Positions 36,701 through 45,007 of a DNA stretch of 64,000 nt are shown piece by piece (position 1 is the first letter of the stretch; each line of letters opens with the position of its first letter). The position numbers and the translations under genes were made by a program. Source of the stretch: Actinocorallia sp. API 0066 (lineage in GTDB: Bacteria > Actinomycetota > Actinomycetes > Streptosporangiales > Streptosporangiaceae); contig NZ_JAJLQY010000001.1 of assembly GCF_020991275.1 (NCBI RefSeq), forward strand, positions 806,001 through 870,000, in the 5' to 3' direction. The notes under the pieces were generated by a model. The model ran no database searches. It was not told the origin of the DNA and was given only the letters and a program-made list of their open reading frames with translations.

Positions 36701-36975
36701 ATCTGCGGGGCCTGCTCGAAGACGCAGTCGGTGACGACGACGGGGCACGTGATCGTGGCGGCCCGCAGTTCGAGCCGGCCGGTGATCCGCGCGCCGCGCA
36801 GCCGCACCCCCGGCACCCGGCCGGACCGCGCCTCCGTGGCTCCCAGCAGCAGCGCCGCGAGCACCTGGGCCCGCACCGTGCGATCCCCCGCCTCACGGGA
36901 CAGGTCCAGCGGCCTCCCCTCCGGATAGCACTCCCAAAGCCGCCGCTCCGCCTCCGTCAGCCCCTCCGGAACCAT
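33748..36975 (-). CDS. Very long pentapeptide-like repeat protein with C-terminal membrane segments
   Basis: The 1075-residue protein consists mainly of about 40 short repeats with the pattern GRISLRGAQIDGDVNLAAA. These should fold as a right-handed beta-helix like pentapeptide-repeat proteins. Near the C-terminus are an RLDWLRRDDDGFQPQPYEQL region and two TM segments (SAAWLAVLVAIGSLVFAI and VLVAAGWILATTIAAAAA). Database entries for such actinobacterial proteins often read membrane-associated oxidoreductase, but I see no cofactor motif. I start at the ATG giving MVPEGLTEAERRLWE, which is conserved-looking; upstream frame is not. It stands alone between convergent and divergent neighbours. Confidence 0.7.
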   Translation of the reverse strand: MVPEGLTEAERRLWECYPEGRPLDLSREAGDRTVRAQVLAALLLGATEARSGRVPGVRLRGARITGRLELRAATITCPVVVTDCVFEQAPQMMESTTKTLRFVRCQMPGLGLARLHLEGLLSLRGSIIPGEVRLDHARIDGEVHLTGAAIGGGPDKVALYAEGLRVTGAANFNRGFAAEGGVRLTHARFGGRLDFARAAVTADGQWGALMVDNAQIEGPLVLSGARLRNPGAVALSAGGVTAHGSVWMNQGFTAEGEVRFIGATLRGHLTLNEARLQGASLNLEGAVMSGLEGRGIVVEQGQVRLVNAQLISDVVLPSARITAGEGGVAFAADGMAAATVKLDGLNAHGRVSLRNARIGEVGFDQAVLVAGPDGYALRADRAHAGALTAEGLTAEGRITLRGATFSGDVRFPEAVLTAGEDGLALAADGMDAANLSLGGARTTGLVSLDDARVTGEVDLRAIRLACAPGADETLTAAGLHAGGVRAGRLRAEGLVTFDDAQIVRELDLSSSSLSPDGTGLCLSADGLSAGGISAESSAVAGRISLRGAQIDGDVNLAAAAVGADLEGRSLSADGLQAVHIIGWDAGFAGRISLRGAQIVSDLDLRAARIAAGAGGVSLVAGGLSAARVVLDELRAGGRISLRNSQIAREISAKDAHAAADEKGYAFTAEGASAVNISLTRFTGRGIVSVRATTVSGIIDLTDANLSAPERIALSAGWLTAGAVWAPGLTVEGRILLRGAQVNGEINLEGAKVKGDGAKAIVAEGMSAGSVRLRGASVEGETTLRGARIADMVDGRDAVFSCPGDVALRMSIAEVTGDVFLRRATVRGAVRVAEARIGRVLELSDADLDNPGGNFLEARGLQAGRLTLRPDTVKGSLDLEHARLGVLQDDPASWPEVIGLNGLTYEALEPRLPAAQRLDWLRRDDDGFQPQPYEQLAAYYTTTGQEREAQTVLLARERRETDLSPWAGRLWGRLQDATVGFGYLPLRSAAWLAVLVAIGSLVFAISEPAPLKDDEAPHFNPVTYTVDLLLPIVDLGQEHAFNPEGAHQWFSYVLVAAGWILATTIAAAAARTIGRR

Positions 36976-37173
36976 CCGGCCAATCTCGCAGAATCCTCCC
37001 CCAGAGTCCACAACTCCGAAAAAAACCAACACACGCCCCCAACAAGCGCACATCGCGGACGCCACCCCCACGGGCCGGGCCCAGACGGCTTCAGGACCCG
37101 AGGCCGCCGCGTCCCCGCTCCCGGCCCCCGAGCGGACGGCGCGCGAGCTCGTGGCGCGTGGTGTCGGAGGGGG

Positions 37174-37818
37174 TCAGGGAGTGCGGGCGCGGGTGGTGAT
37201 GTGGGCGGGGGGTTCGGTGGGGGAGGTGAGGCGGGGGTCGGGGATGGGCGGACCAAAGGTGGTGGTGAGGGGGAGGACGCCGGCCCAGAGGGGGAGGGCG
37301 TAGTCGGCTTCGTCGTCGACCGGCGGGCCGGTTCGGGTCTTGACGGAGGATTCGGTGAGGGGGAGGGCGACGACCAGGGTGGCGGCCAGTTCCTTGCGGG
37401 TGGGGGTGCGGACGACGTCCCACTGGCCGGGGGCCAGGTGCTCGGTGATGGCGCGGAGCGCGGCGAGGTGCTCCTCGGGGTCGGTGACCTTGCGGGGCGC
37501 GCCGTAGATCATCGCGGAGCGGTAGTTCATCGAGTGGTGGAAGGCCGAGCGGGCCAGGACGATGCCGTCCAGGTGGGTGACGGTGACGCAGACCTCGCCC
37601 CCCGCGCGGAGGGAGAGGGCGCCCGTCGAGCCGTGGAGGTAGAGGGTGTCGTCGATGCGGCCGTAGCCCGTGGGGACGACCATCGGCGCGCCGTCCGGGC
37701 GCACGACGCCCAGGTGGCAGATGAGCCCGGCGTCCAGGATCGAGTACAGGTCGGCCCGGTCGGTGCCCGCCCGGTCGCGCGCGCGGCCGAGGCGGGTGCG
37801 TTCTGTGGTGGAGAGCAT
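37174..37818 (-). CDS. Pyridoxamine 5'-phosphate oxidase-family FMN protein
   Basis: The 214-residue protein has the split-barrel flavin fold of the Pyridox_ox_2 type. ILDAGLICHLGVVRPDGAPM is the first strand pair, VVPTGYGRIDDTLYLHGSTG holds flavin-contacting residues, and SMNYRSAMIYGAPRKV follows. Such proteins bind FMN or F420 and act as oxidases or reductases; the substrate is not clear. It is divergent from a MocR/PdxR-type gene 127 bases away, a pairing seen often and suggesting control by it and a link to vitamin B6. Confidence 0.8.
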   Translation of the reverse strand: MLSTTERTRLGRARDRAGTDRADLYSILDAGLICHLGVVRPDGAPMVVPTGYGRIDDTLYLHGSTGALSLRAGGEVCVTVTHLDGIVLARSAFHHSMNYRSAMIYGAPRKVTDPEEHLAALRAITEHLAPGQWDVVRTPTRKELAATLVVALPLTESSVKTRTGPPVDDEADYALPLWAGVLPLTTTFGPPIPDPRLTSPTEPPAHITTRARTP

Positions 37819-37945
37819 GGCCCTTATCCTTCAGCGAAGTGGACTGCGGGAACATGACCACTTCACCCGGAAAACCGGCGACCACTTTCCGGTACCGCCC
37901 CGACGCCGGACCCCGGTCGCCCGGCTCCGAGACGAGGAGGAGCTG

Positions 37946-39355
37946 ATGGCACGAACCCACGCCGACCTGCGCATAGTGCTTGACCGTACGCCGGGTACGC
38001 CCCTGCACGTCCAGCTCGCCGGGGCGCTGCGCGCCATGATGCGGGCCGGTGCCCTCCCGGCCGGGGAGCGGCTGCCGTCGAGCCGCGTGTTCGCCGCCGA
38101 CCTCGGGGTGAGCCGCACCGTCGTCACCGAGGCGTACCAGCAGCTCTATGCCGAGGGCTGGCTGGAGGGCCGCCACGGCTCCGGCACCTACGTCGCCGAG
38201 ATCGGCCCCCACCCCGCCACGGACGGGCTCGCCACGGGTGCGGGCCTCGGGGCGGGCGGAAAGAAAGAGGGGCCGATCGGGCGGGGGGAGGCTCGGCGGC
38301 GGGGGCTGGTGGACCTGCGGCCGGGCGGGTCCTGGGTGGGGGACTACGACGTGGCGGCGTGGAAGCGGGCCTGGCGGGCGGCGGGAGAGCACGGGCCGGG
38401 GGACGATCCGGATCCGCGCGGGCTGCCCGTGCTGCGCGCGCTGCTGTGCGAGCACCTGCGCCGGGCGCGCGGGGTGGTGGCCGGGCCGGAGAACGTCGTC
38501 GTCACCCGGGGGACGGGCAACGGGCTGGACCTCGTGGCGGCGCTGCTGGCCACCGGACGCAGGGCGGGGGTGGAGGACCCCGGCTACGCGCGGGCCAGGG
38601 GTATCTTCGCGGCGCGCGGAGCCGAGACGGTGCCGTGCCCGGTGGACGACGACGGCATCGTCGTCGACGGGCTGCCGGACGACCTCGCCGTGCTGTACAC
38701 GACGCCCGCGCACCAGTACCCGCTCGGCGGCAGGCTGCCCATCGCGCGCCGGGAGCGGCTGCTGGAGTGGGCGCGCCGCACCGGCGCGTTCATCGTGGAG
38801 GACGACTACGACGCCGAGTTTCGGTACGACGTGGCGCCGCTGCCCGCGCTGTACGGCCTCGACCCCGCGCGGGTGATCCTGCTCGGCACGCTCTCCAAGA
38901 CGCTCAGCCCCGATCCCGGCATCGGCTGGATCGTGGCCGCGCCGGAGACGGCCGACCGGATCGCGGCGCTGCGCGGCGCCCTCGTGGACCGGACGAGCGT
39001 GCCCGTCCAGCACGCGATGGCGACGCTGCTGGAGCGCGGCGACCTGGACCGCCATCTGCGCCGGATGCGGCTGGAGTACGCGCGCCGCCGCGCCCTCGTG
39101 GTGGAGATCCTCGGCGACCGCGTCACCGGCGACACCGCCGGACTGCACGTGATGGTGCCGGTGGCGCGAGAGCGGCTCGGCCCGCTGGCCGAGGCGGCGT
39201 TGGCGCGCGGTGTGCTCGTGGACGACACCCGCCGCCACACCCTGGGCGAGCACGACAACCACGGGCTTGTGCTCGGCTACGCCACCGCCACCGTGCAGGA
39301 CCTGCGGCGCGGCTGCGCCGTGCTGGCCGCCCTGCTCGCGGACGGGCACGGCTGA
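37946..39355 (+). CDS. MocR/PdxR-family regulator with aminotransferase domain
   Basis: The 469-residue protein joins a GntR winged helix (residues 1-80; LPSSRVFAADLGVSRTVVTE) to a class I aminotransferase-like domain with the PLP-binding Lys in LLGTLSKTLSPDPGIGW. MocR proteins sense PLP or an amine and control neighbouring genes, here most likely the divergent PNPOx-family gene. The ATG at 37946 has a GGAGGAG ribosome site 5 bases away; the longer upstream frame is antisense to the neighbour. The shared 127-base region probably contains the operator. Confidence 0.88.
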   Translation: MARTHADLRIVLDRTPGTPLHVQLAGALRAMMRAGALPAGERLPSSRVFAADLGVSRTVVTEAYQQLYAEGWLEGRHGSGTYVAEIGPHPATDGLATGAGLGAGGKKEGPIGRGEARRRGLVDLRPGGSWVGDYDVAAWKRAWRAAGEHGPGDDPDPRGLPVLRALLCEHLRRARGVVAGPENVVVTRGTGNGLDLVAALLATGRRAGVEDPGYARARGIFAARGAETVPCPVDDDGIVVDGLPDDLAVLYTTPAHQYPLGGRLPIARRERLLEWARRTGAFIVEDDYDAEFRYDVAPLPALYGLDPARVILLGTLSKTLSPDPGIGWIVAAPETADRIAALRGALVDRTSVPVQHAMATLLERGDLDRHLRRMRLEYARRRALVVEILGDRVTGDTAGLHVMVPVARERLGPLAEAALARGVLVDDTRRHTLGEHDNHGLVLGYATATVQDLRRGCAVLAALLADGHG

Positions 39356-39481
39356 CCGCGCCGCCGTGCGACGTGCGCCGGCCCGACGGCGGCCGGGCCA
39401 GGCCGACGGCGCGGCTGCGCGCCCCGCCTCGGTTCGCCTCGTCTCGGGCGGGGCTGACGGCGGCGTGCGGGACGTGGTGGG

Positions 39482-39928
39482 ATGGCCGGTGTGAACAGGG
39501 CCGTGGAGGACTCGAACCGCAGGATGCTGCGGGCGCGGGACGCGATGGACCGCGCCTACGCGCAGCCGCTCGACGTGCCCGCGCTGGCGCGGATCGCGCA
39601 TGTCTCCGAGGCGCACTTCACCCGCACCTTCCGGGCGACCTTCGGCGAGACGCCGCACCGGTACCTGCAGCGGCGCCGGGTGGAGCGGGCGATGTTCCTG
39701 CTGCGCGACACCGACCGGCCGGTGACCGACATCTGCTTCGAGGTGGGCTTCAACAGCCTGGGCACGTTCAGCCGGACGTTCCGCGAGATCGTCGGCAGGT
39801 CGCCGCGCGAGTACCGGAGGACGGCGGTGTGGGCGGGCGTGCCGACCTGCTTCACCATGGCCTGGACCAGGCCGAGCCAGGGCCCGCCCGAGGGCCCGCC
39901 GGACGGCGCGCGGGAGCCGGGCGACTGA
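39482..39928 (+). CDS. Short AraC-family regulator
   Basis: The 148-residue protein is essentially the two-helix-turn-helix DNA-binding domain alone: LDVPALARIAHVSEAHFTRT is the first and VTDICFEVGFNSLGTFSRTF the second, followed by FREIVGRSPREYRR. There is no ligand-binding part. AraC regulators of this short type are typically encoded next to a VOC gene, as here (48 bases downstream), and both are probably cotranscribed. Confidence 0.88.
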   Translation: MAGVNRAVEDSNRRMLRARDAMDRAYAQPLDVPALARIAHVSEAHFTRTFRATFGETPHRYLQRRRVERAMFLLRDTDRPVTDICFEVGFNSLGTFSRTFREIVGRSPREYRRTAVWAGVPTCFTMAWTRPSQGPPEGPPDGAREPGD

Positions 39929-39976
39929 GCAGTTTTGGAGAAGTACGCGCGGGCGCCGCGCCCTAGCGTTGTCCCC

Positions 39977-40402
39977 ATGTTCAACGCCATCACGCAATCG
40001 CAGATCTTTGTTCTCGACCAGGACGAGGCCCTGGACTTCTACGTCGGCAAGCTCGGGCTTGAGGTCGCCGTCGACGTGGACCTGGGCTTCATGCGCTGGC
40101 TGACCGTGTGCGTTCCGGGGCACCCCGAGCGCCAGATCCTGCTGGAGAAGCCGGGCCCGCCCGCGATGTCGGAGGAGACGGCCGCACAGGTGCGCGACCT
40201 GCTGACGAAGGGGGCGATGGGCGGCTGGCTGATCCTCAGCACGGACGACTGCCGCAAGACCTACGAGACGCTGCTCGCCCGCGGCGTGGAGTTCACCGAG
40301 GAGCCGACCGAGCGGCCCTACGGGATCGACTGCGGGTTGCGCGACCCGTTCGGCAACCGCGTCCGCCTCGGCCAGTCGAACGCGTTCGGGACGGACGCCT
40401 AG
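39977..40402 (+). CDS. VOC/glyoxalase-fold protein
   Basis: The 141-residue protein has two beta-alpha-beta-beta-beta units: SQIFVLDQDEALDFYVGKLG at the start, and GWLILSTDDCRKTYETLLAR and GIDCGLRDPFGNRVRLGQ in the second half. Metal ligands of classical members are only partly evident. It could be a glyoxalase, a dioxygenase-like enzyme or a small-molecule binding/resistance protein. The ATG at 39977 gives the usual N-terminus. It follows the short AraC gene, which may respond to its substrate. Confidence 0.85.
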   Translation: MFNAITQSQIFVLDQDEALDFYVGKLGLEVAVDVDLGFMRWLTVCVPGHPERQILLEKPGPPAMSEETAAQVRDLLTKGAMGGWLILSTDDCRKTYETLLARGVEFTEEPTERPYGIDCGLRDPFGNRVRLGQSNAFGTDA

Positions 40403-40413
40403 CGGACGGGGAC

Positions 40414-40443
40414 GCGCCGCGGCGGCTCGGGACGCCGCGGCGC
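40414..40443. terminator. Terminator after the AraC-VOC pair
   Basis: GCGCCGCGGCG (40414-40424) pairs perfectly with CGCCGCGGCGC (40433-40443) around an 8-base loop, 12 bases after the VOC stop. The remaining bases to 40693 hold no gene and should include the promoter of the acyl-CoA ligase genes. Confidence 0.65.
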
Positions 40444-40693
40444 CCCCGTTCATGATCTGTGTGTTCATGACCTCAGCATTGCCCCGCTGACCTGGACATT
40501 CCGGGCCGCCGACCAATCTGTGGATAACTTTTTTCGCGGTGGGACGGGCCGGTAATGGCCGGGCGCGATGCCCGGACAGCGGTGGATTTATGGTGACTCT
40601 TACGGTGTTGTCGGCCTAGGGTGACCCGCGGCTTCTGCGTGCGAGGTAAGTGATGATTTACTACGCGGAAGGCTGACGAAGGAGGCTTGGCCC

Positions 40694-42298
40694 ATGCGGC
40701 TGGACCTGGCGACCCTGTTCGACGCGATCGCCGCCGCGGTGCCGGAGCGGGAGGCGGTGGTCTGGCGCGACACGCGCCGGACCTTCGGCCAGACCGCCGA
40801 CCGGGTGCGGCGGCTGGCCCGCGTGCTGGAGGCACACGGCCTGGGCCCGGCGGGCGCGCCGGGCGACCCCTGGACGTCGCACCACGACCACCTCGCGCTC
40901 TACCTGTACAACGGCCCCGCCTATCTGGAGGGGATCGTCGGGGCGCACCGCGCGCGGGTGGCGCCGTTCAACGTCAACTACCGGTACGTCGACGACGAGC
41001 TGCTCTACCTCTTCGGCGATGCCAAGCCCAAGGCGATCCTCTACCACGCGGCCTTCGCACCCGTGTTGGAGCGCGTCCTGCCGTCCCTCGCGCACCGGCC
41101 GCTGCTGCTGCAGGTCCCGGACGACTCCGGCAACGCCCTCCTCCCGGACGCCCTCGACTACGAGGAGGCCCTGGCCGCCGCCCCCGACGGTGCGCCTTCG
41201 GCCGTCCCGGAGGCCGACGACCTCCACATCCTCTACACGGGCGGCACGACGGGCATGCCCAAGGGCGTCCTGTGGCGTATCGAGGACCTCATCGAAGGCC
41301 CCCTGGGCCTGCTGCGCAGGGACGGCTCCCGCTATGAGTCGGTGGAGGAGATCGTCACGGTCGCGGCGGGCCGGAGCGCCGCCAAGGTACTGGCGCTCCC
41401 GCCGATGATGCACGGCTCGGGCACCTGGACGGCCCTGGCCGGCTGGCTGAGCGGCGCGACCGTGCTCGTGCCCGACACCGTCGACAGGTTCGACCCGGTG
41501 ACCACCCTCGACCTGGTGGAGCGCGAGGGCGCGACCCGCGTCCCGGTCGTCGGCGACGCGTTCGTCAGGCCACTCGTCGCGGAGCTGGAGCGCCGCCCGC
41601 GCGACACCTCGAGGATCCGCCACCTCATCAACTCGGGCGCGGCGATCAACCCGGCCACCAAGGCGCGCCTGGCCGAGCTGATGCCGCACACGAAGATCTT
41701 CGACGTGGTCGGGTCCTCCGAGAGCGGCCTGCACATCACCCGGTTCGGCGCGGCGGAGACGTCCTTCCAGGCGACCCCCGGCGCCGCCGTGGCCAGCGAG
41801 GACCGCACCCGCCTGCTGCCGCCCGGCTCCGCCGAGATGGGATGGCTCGCCAAGGGCGGCTCCATCCCACGCGGCTACCTGGGTGACGCCGCCAAGACCG
41901 CCGCCACGTTCGTCGAGATCGAGGGACGGCGCTGGGTGCTGCCCGGCGACAGGGCCGAGCACCTCGCTGACGGCACCTTCGCGATGCACGGGCGCGACTC
42001 CCTCACCATCAACACGGGCGGCGAGAAGGTCTTCGTCGAAGAGGTCGAGGCCGTGGTGCGGGCCGTCCCGGGCGTCGCGGAGGCGCTCGTGCTGGGCCGC
42101 GCGTCGGAGCGCTGGGGCACCGAGATCGTCGCGGTGGTCCGGCTCACCGCGGAGCTCACCGACGACCAGCTGAAAGCCGCCTGCGCGGACCGCCTCGCGC
42201 GGTACAAGATCCCCAAGACGTTCGTGCGGACCGACCGCGAGCTGCGCCTGCCCAACGGGAAGGCCGACTACGGAACCGCGCGGACCCTGCTCAAGTGA
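40694..42298 (+). CDS. Acyl-CoA synthetase (AMP-binding)
   Basis: The 534-residue protein has the ANL adenylation motifs. LHILYTGGTTGMPKGVLWRI is the P-loop-like A3 motif, VVGSSESGLHITRFG the A5 region, VLPGDRAEHLADGT the A7 aspartate, NTGGEKVFVEEVEAV the hinge, and Lys in LPNGKADYGTA the catalytic lysine. It activates a carboxylic acid, probably a fatty or branched acid, to an acyl-CoA through an acyl-AMP. A second ligase follows 61 bases later on the same strand. It has AAGGAGG upstream of the ATG. Confidence 0.9.
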   Translation: MRLDLATLFDAIAAAVPEREAVVWRDTRRTFGQTADRVRRLARVLEAHGLGPAGAPGDPWTSHHDHLALYLYNGPAYLEGIVGAHRARVAPFNVNYRYVDDELLYLFGDAKPKAILYHAAFAPVLERVLPSLAHRPLLLQVPDDSGNALLPDALDYEEALAAAPDGAPSAVPEADDLHILYTGGTTGMPKGVLWRIEDLIEGPLGLLRRDGSRYESVEEIVTVAAGRSAAKVLALPPMMHGSGTWTALAGWLSGATVLVPDTVDRFDPVTTLDLVEREGATRVPVVGDAFVRPLVAELERRPRDTSRIRHLINSGAAINPATKARLAELMPHTKIFDVVGSSESGLHITRFGAAETSFQATPGAAVASEDRTRLLPPGSAEMGWLAKGGSIPRGYLGDAAKTAATFVEIEGRRWVLPGDRAEHLADGTFAMHGRDSLTINTGGEKVFVEEVEAVVRAVPGVAEALVLGRASERWGTEIVAVVRLTAELTDDQLKAACADRLARYKIPKTFVRTDRELRLPNGKADYGTARTLLK

Positions 42299-42359
42299 CG
42301 CCCCGGCCACGGCCGGACCCTCCCCGACACGCCCGCCCCCACACCCCCGGAGCGAGTCC

Positions 42360-44093
42360 ATGCCCCATCCGAAGACCCTGGTCGAGGCGTTCCAGCGGAC
42401 GGCCGCCGAGATCCCTGAAGCCGTCGCCCTGCGCACCCCCGGAGGCGCGCAGTCCTACACATGGGCTGAGTACGCGGAGAAGGTGGAGCGCACAGCGCGC
42501 GCGCTGCACCGGCTCGGCCTACGGCGCGGAGACCGCGTCGCGCTGATGCTCACCAACCGTCCCGAGTTCCACATCGTGGACACCGCGGCGCTGCACCTCG
42601 GCGCGATCCCCTTCTCGATCTACAACACGAGCGCGCCCGAGCAGATCGCCTATGTGATCGGGCACGCCGGGCCGAAGATCGCCATCGCGGAGCGGCAGTT
42701 CATCGCCCGGATCACCGAGGGCGGCGCGGCCTCGCTCGACCATCTGATCGACGTCGCCGACCTCGACGCGCTGGAGCCCGACGCGGAGTTCGACTTCGCC
42801 GCCGCCTGGCGGGCCGCCGACCCCGACGCGGTGATCACCCTCATCTACACGTCCGGCACGACCGGCCCGCCCAAGGGCGTCGAGACGACCCACCGCGCGG
42901 CCCTGGCCAACGCCGAGGCGCTGGCGCGCGGCGGCTACGAGGTACGGCGCGGCGACCGGGTGACGTCCTATCTGCCGTCCGCCCACGCGGTGGACCGGAT
43001 GGCCTCGCACTGGATGCAGATGGTCCACGGCACCGTCGTGACGTCCGTGGCGGACCTGACGCAGATCCTGGGCGCGCTCACCGAGGTCCGGCCGACGGTC
43101 TGGGCGGCGGTGCCGCGCGTCTGGGAGAAGATGAAGAACGGCATCCAGGCGCTGATCGCCGGGGCCGACGAGGAGAAGCGCAAGGGCGCGGAGTGGGCGT
43201 TCGACGTCGGGTTGCGCAAGGTGCGGCTGGAGCAGGCGGGCGAGCCGGTCCCGGCCGAGCTGGCCGGCGAGTACGAACTGGCCGACCAGTTGGTGTTCGC
43301 CACGATCCGGCAACTGCTCGGCCTCGACGAGATGCGCTACGCGTTCTCCGGCGCGGCCGCCGCCCCGAGGGAGACGCTGGAGTTCTTCCTCGCGCTCGGC
43401 CTGGAGATCGTCGAGGCGTGGGGGATGACGGAGGCGACGTCCGTGGCGATCGCCAACCCGATCGGCGCGAGCCGCGTCGGCACCGTCGGCAAGCCGCTCC
43501 CGGGCCTGGAGGTGCGCCTCGCCGAGGACAGCGAGCTGCTGGTGCGCGGCCCCTGGGTGATGAAGGGCTACCGGAACGACCCGGACAAGACGGCCGAGAC
43601 GATCGACCCCGAAGGCTGGCTGCACACGGGTGACGTCGCGACGATCGACGCGGACGGCTACGTCACCCTGGTGGACCGCAAGAAGGAACTCATCATCAAC
43701 GCGGCGGGCAAGAACATGTCCCCGTCCAACATCGAGAACACGCTGCGCGCGCAGAGCCCCCTGCTCGGCGGGATCATCGTGGTCGGGGAGGGCCGTCCCT
43801 ACAACGTCGCCCTCTTCTCGTTGGACCCTGACGCCGCCGCCGCGTTCGCCGCCCAGCACGGCCTGCCTAACGATCCGTCCGTGCTGGCCAAGGAACCCGT
43901 CCTCATCAAGGCCGTGCAGGACGGCGTGGACAAGGCGAACGCGCGGCTGTCGCGGGTGGAGCAGATCAAGAAGTTCGCCGTGGTGAGCGGCTTCTGGGAG
44001 CCGGGAGGCGACGAGCTGACCCCGACGATGAAGCTGCGCCGTAAGCCGATCCACACCAAGTACGCCGAGGAGATCGAAGCGCTCTACGCCTGA
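42360..44093 (+). CDS. Long-chain fatty acid-CoA ligase (FadD-like)
   Basis: The 577-residue protein is an ANL enzyme of the long-chain (FadD15/ACSL-like) branch. TLIYTSGTTGPPKGVETTHR is the A3 motif, the internal SYLPSAHAVDRMASHWMQM is typical of the branch, EAWGMTEATSVAIANP and GWLHTGDVATIDADGYV follow, then DRKKELIINAAGKNMSPSNI and TPTMKLRRK. It makes acyl-CoA for degradation or lipid synthesis. It is probably cotranscribed with the ligase before it; why two lie in tandem is not visible, though substrates may differ. Confidence 0.9.
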   Translation: MPHPKTLVEAFQRTAAEIPEAVALRTPGGAQSYTWAEYAEKVERTARALHRLGLRRGDRVALMLTNRPEFHIVDTAALHLGAIPFSIYNTSAPEQIAYVIGHAGPKIAIAERQFIARITEGGAASLDHLIDVADLDALEPDAEFDFAAAWRAADPDAVITLIYTSGTTGPPKGVETTHRAALANAEALARGGYEVRRGDRVTSYLPSAHAVDRMASHWMQMVHGTVVTSVADLTQILGALTEVRPTVWAAVPRVWEKMKNGIQALIAGADEEKRKGAEWAFDVGLRKVRLEQAGEPVPAELAGEYELADQLVFATIRQLLGLDEMRYAFSGAAAAPRETLEFFLALGLEIVEAWGMTEATSVAIANPIGASRVGTVGKPLPGLEVRLAEDSELLVRGPWVMKGYRNDPDKTAETIDPEGWLHTGDVATIDADGYVTLVDRKKELIINAAGKNMSPSNIENTLRAQSPLLGGIIVVGEGRPYNVALFSLDPDAAAAFAAQHGLPNDPSVLAKEPVLIKAVQDGVDKANARLSRVEQIKKFAVVSGFWEPGGDELTPTMKLRRKPIHTKYAEEIEALYA

Positions 44094-44154
44094 CGTTACG
44101 GACGGTACGCCGTCCGAGTGGCATGTCCGTCACCCAGGGTGTACGAATCGTGCC

Positions 44155-44928
44155 ATGTCCTTTACGCAGCGTCAGCGGTCGAGTCTCCTGTTCCAGGTCG
44201 GGTACGCGATGCGCAATCCGTCGCGTATCCGGCCGTACCTCAGCCGGTACGCCCGCGACCTCGTGCTGCGCGCGGGCGCGCCGGACCACATCTCCTACTA
44301 CAGGGAGGTGATGCGGGCGGAGGTCGCCGACAAGAGCCCGTTCGACGCGGTGGGCAGCCCGAGCCACGGGCACTGGCTGCGCAACGGGCGGCGCCAGTTC
44401 GAGTACCTGCGCGCGCACGGGCTGCGGCCCGACCACACGGTCCTGGAGATCGGGTGCGGGAACCTGCGGGCGGGCTGGCGGCTGATCCGGTACCTGGAGA
44501 CGGGCCGCTACCACGGGGTGGACATCTCGCCCGACATCCTGCTCGCGGCGGCGGACACGGTCGTCCAGTACGGCCTCCAGGAGAGGCTGCCGCATCTGAT
44601 GCTGGTCGCCGACCTGACGTTCTCCAGCCTCCCCGACGATCACTTCGACGTGGTCCACGCGCACAGTGTGTTCAATCACACACCGATCGAGGTCATCGAC
44701 GAGTGCTTCGCCCACGTGGGACGGATCATGAGGCCGTCGGCGTTCTTCGACTTCACCTTCGACCGCACGGAGGGCGCCGACCACCAGGTGCTCCAGGAGG
44801 ACTTCTACTACCGCACCGACACCCTGACCGCGCTGGCCTCCGCGCACGGCCTGACCGCGAGGTTCATGGACGACTGGGAGCAGTCGCCGTCGCCGCACAG
44901 CAAGATCCGGTTGACCCGCCGCTTCTGA
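44155..44928 (+). CDS. SAM-dependent class I methyltransferase
   Basis: The 257-residue protein has the SAM-binding motif VLEIGCGNLRAGWRLIRYL, then YHGVDISPDILLAA and DDHFDVVHAHSVFNHTPIEV. The N-terminal 90 residues contain a helical region of unknown role (YAMRNPSRIRPYLSRYARDL). The substrate is unknown. It has its own start after the ligase genes, 61 bases away, and converges with the IclR gene. It could belong to a small lipid or natural-product operon with the ligases, but context is thin. Confidence 0.85.
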   Translation: MSFTQRQRSSLLFQVGYAMRNPSRIRPYLSRYARDLVLRAGAPDHISYYREVMRAEVADKSPFDAVGSPSHGHWLRNGRRQFEYLRAHGLRPDHTVLEIGCGNLRAGWRLIRYLETGRYHGVDISPDILLAAADTVVQYGLQERLPHLMLVADLTFSSLPDDHFDVVHAHSVFNHTPIEVIDECFAHVGRIMRPSAFFDFTFDRTEGADHQVLQEDFYYRTDTLTALASAHGLTARFMDDWEQSPSPHSKIRLTRRF

Positions 44929-45007
44929 CCCGATGACGAGCCCCGATCCGGGAGGCGCCACGCACCCCGGGCGCGTCCCCACCGAACCCCGACAAACCCC
45001 ACGGAAC

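Noticed and set aside
35008-37857. Long plus-strand open frame of over 900 codons
   Set aside because: It is antisense to the long repeat protein; its Arg/Gly/Ala composition is a by-product of GC-rich coding on the other strand.
37091-40516. Minus-strand open frame over 1100 codons
   Set aside because: It covers the MocR, AraC and VOC genes on the other strand, which have clear domains; it is a shadow.
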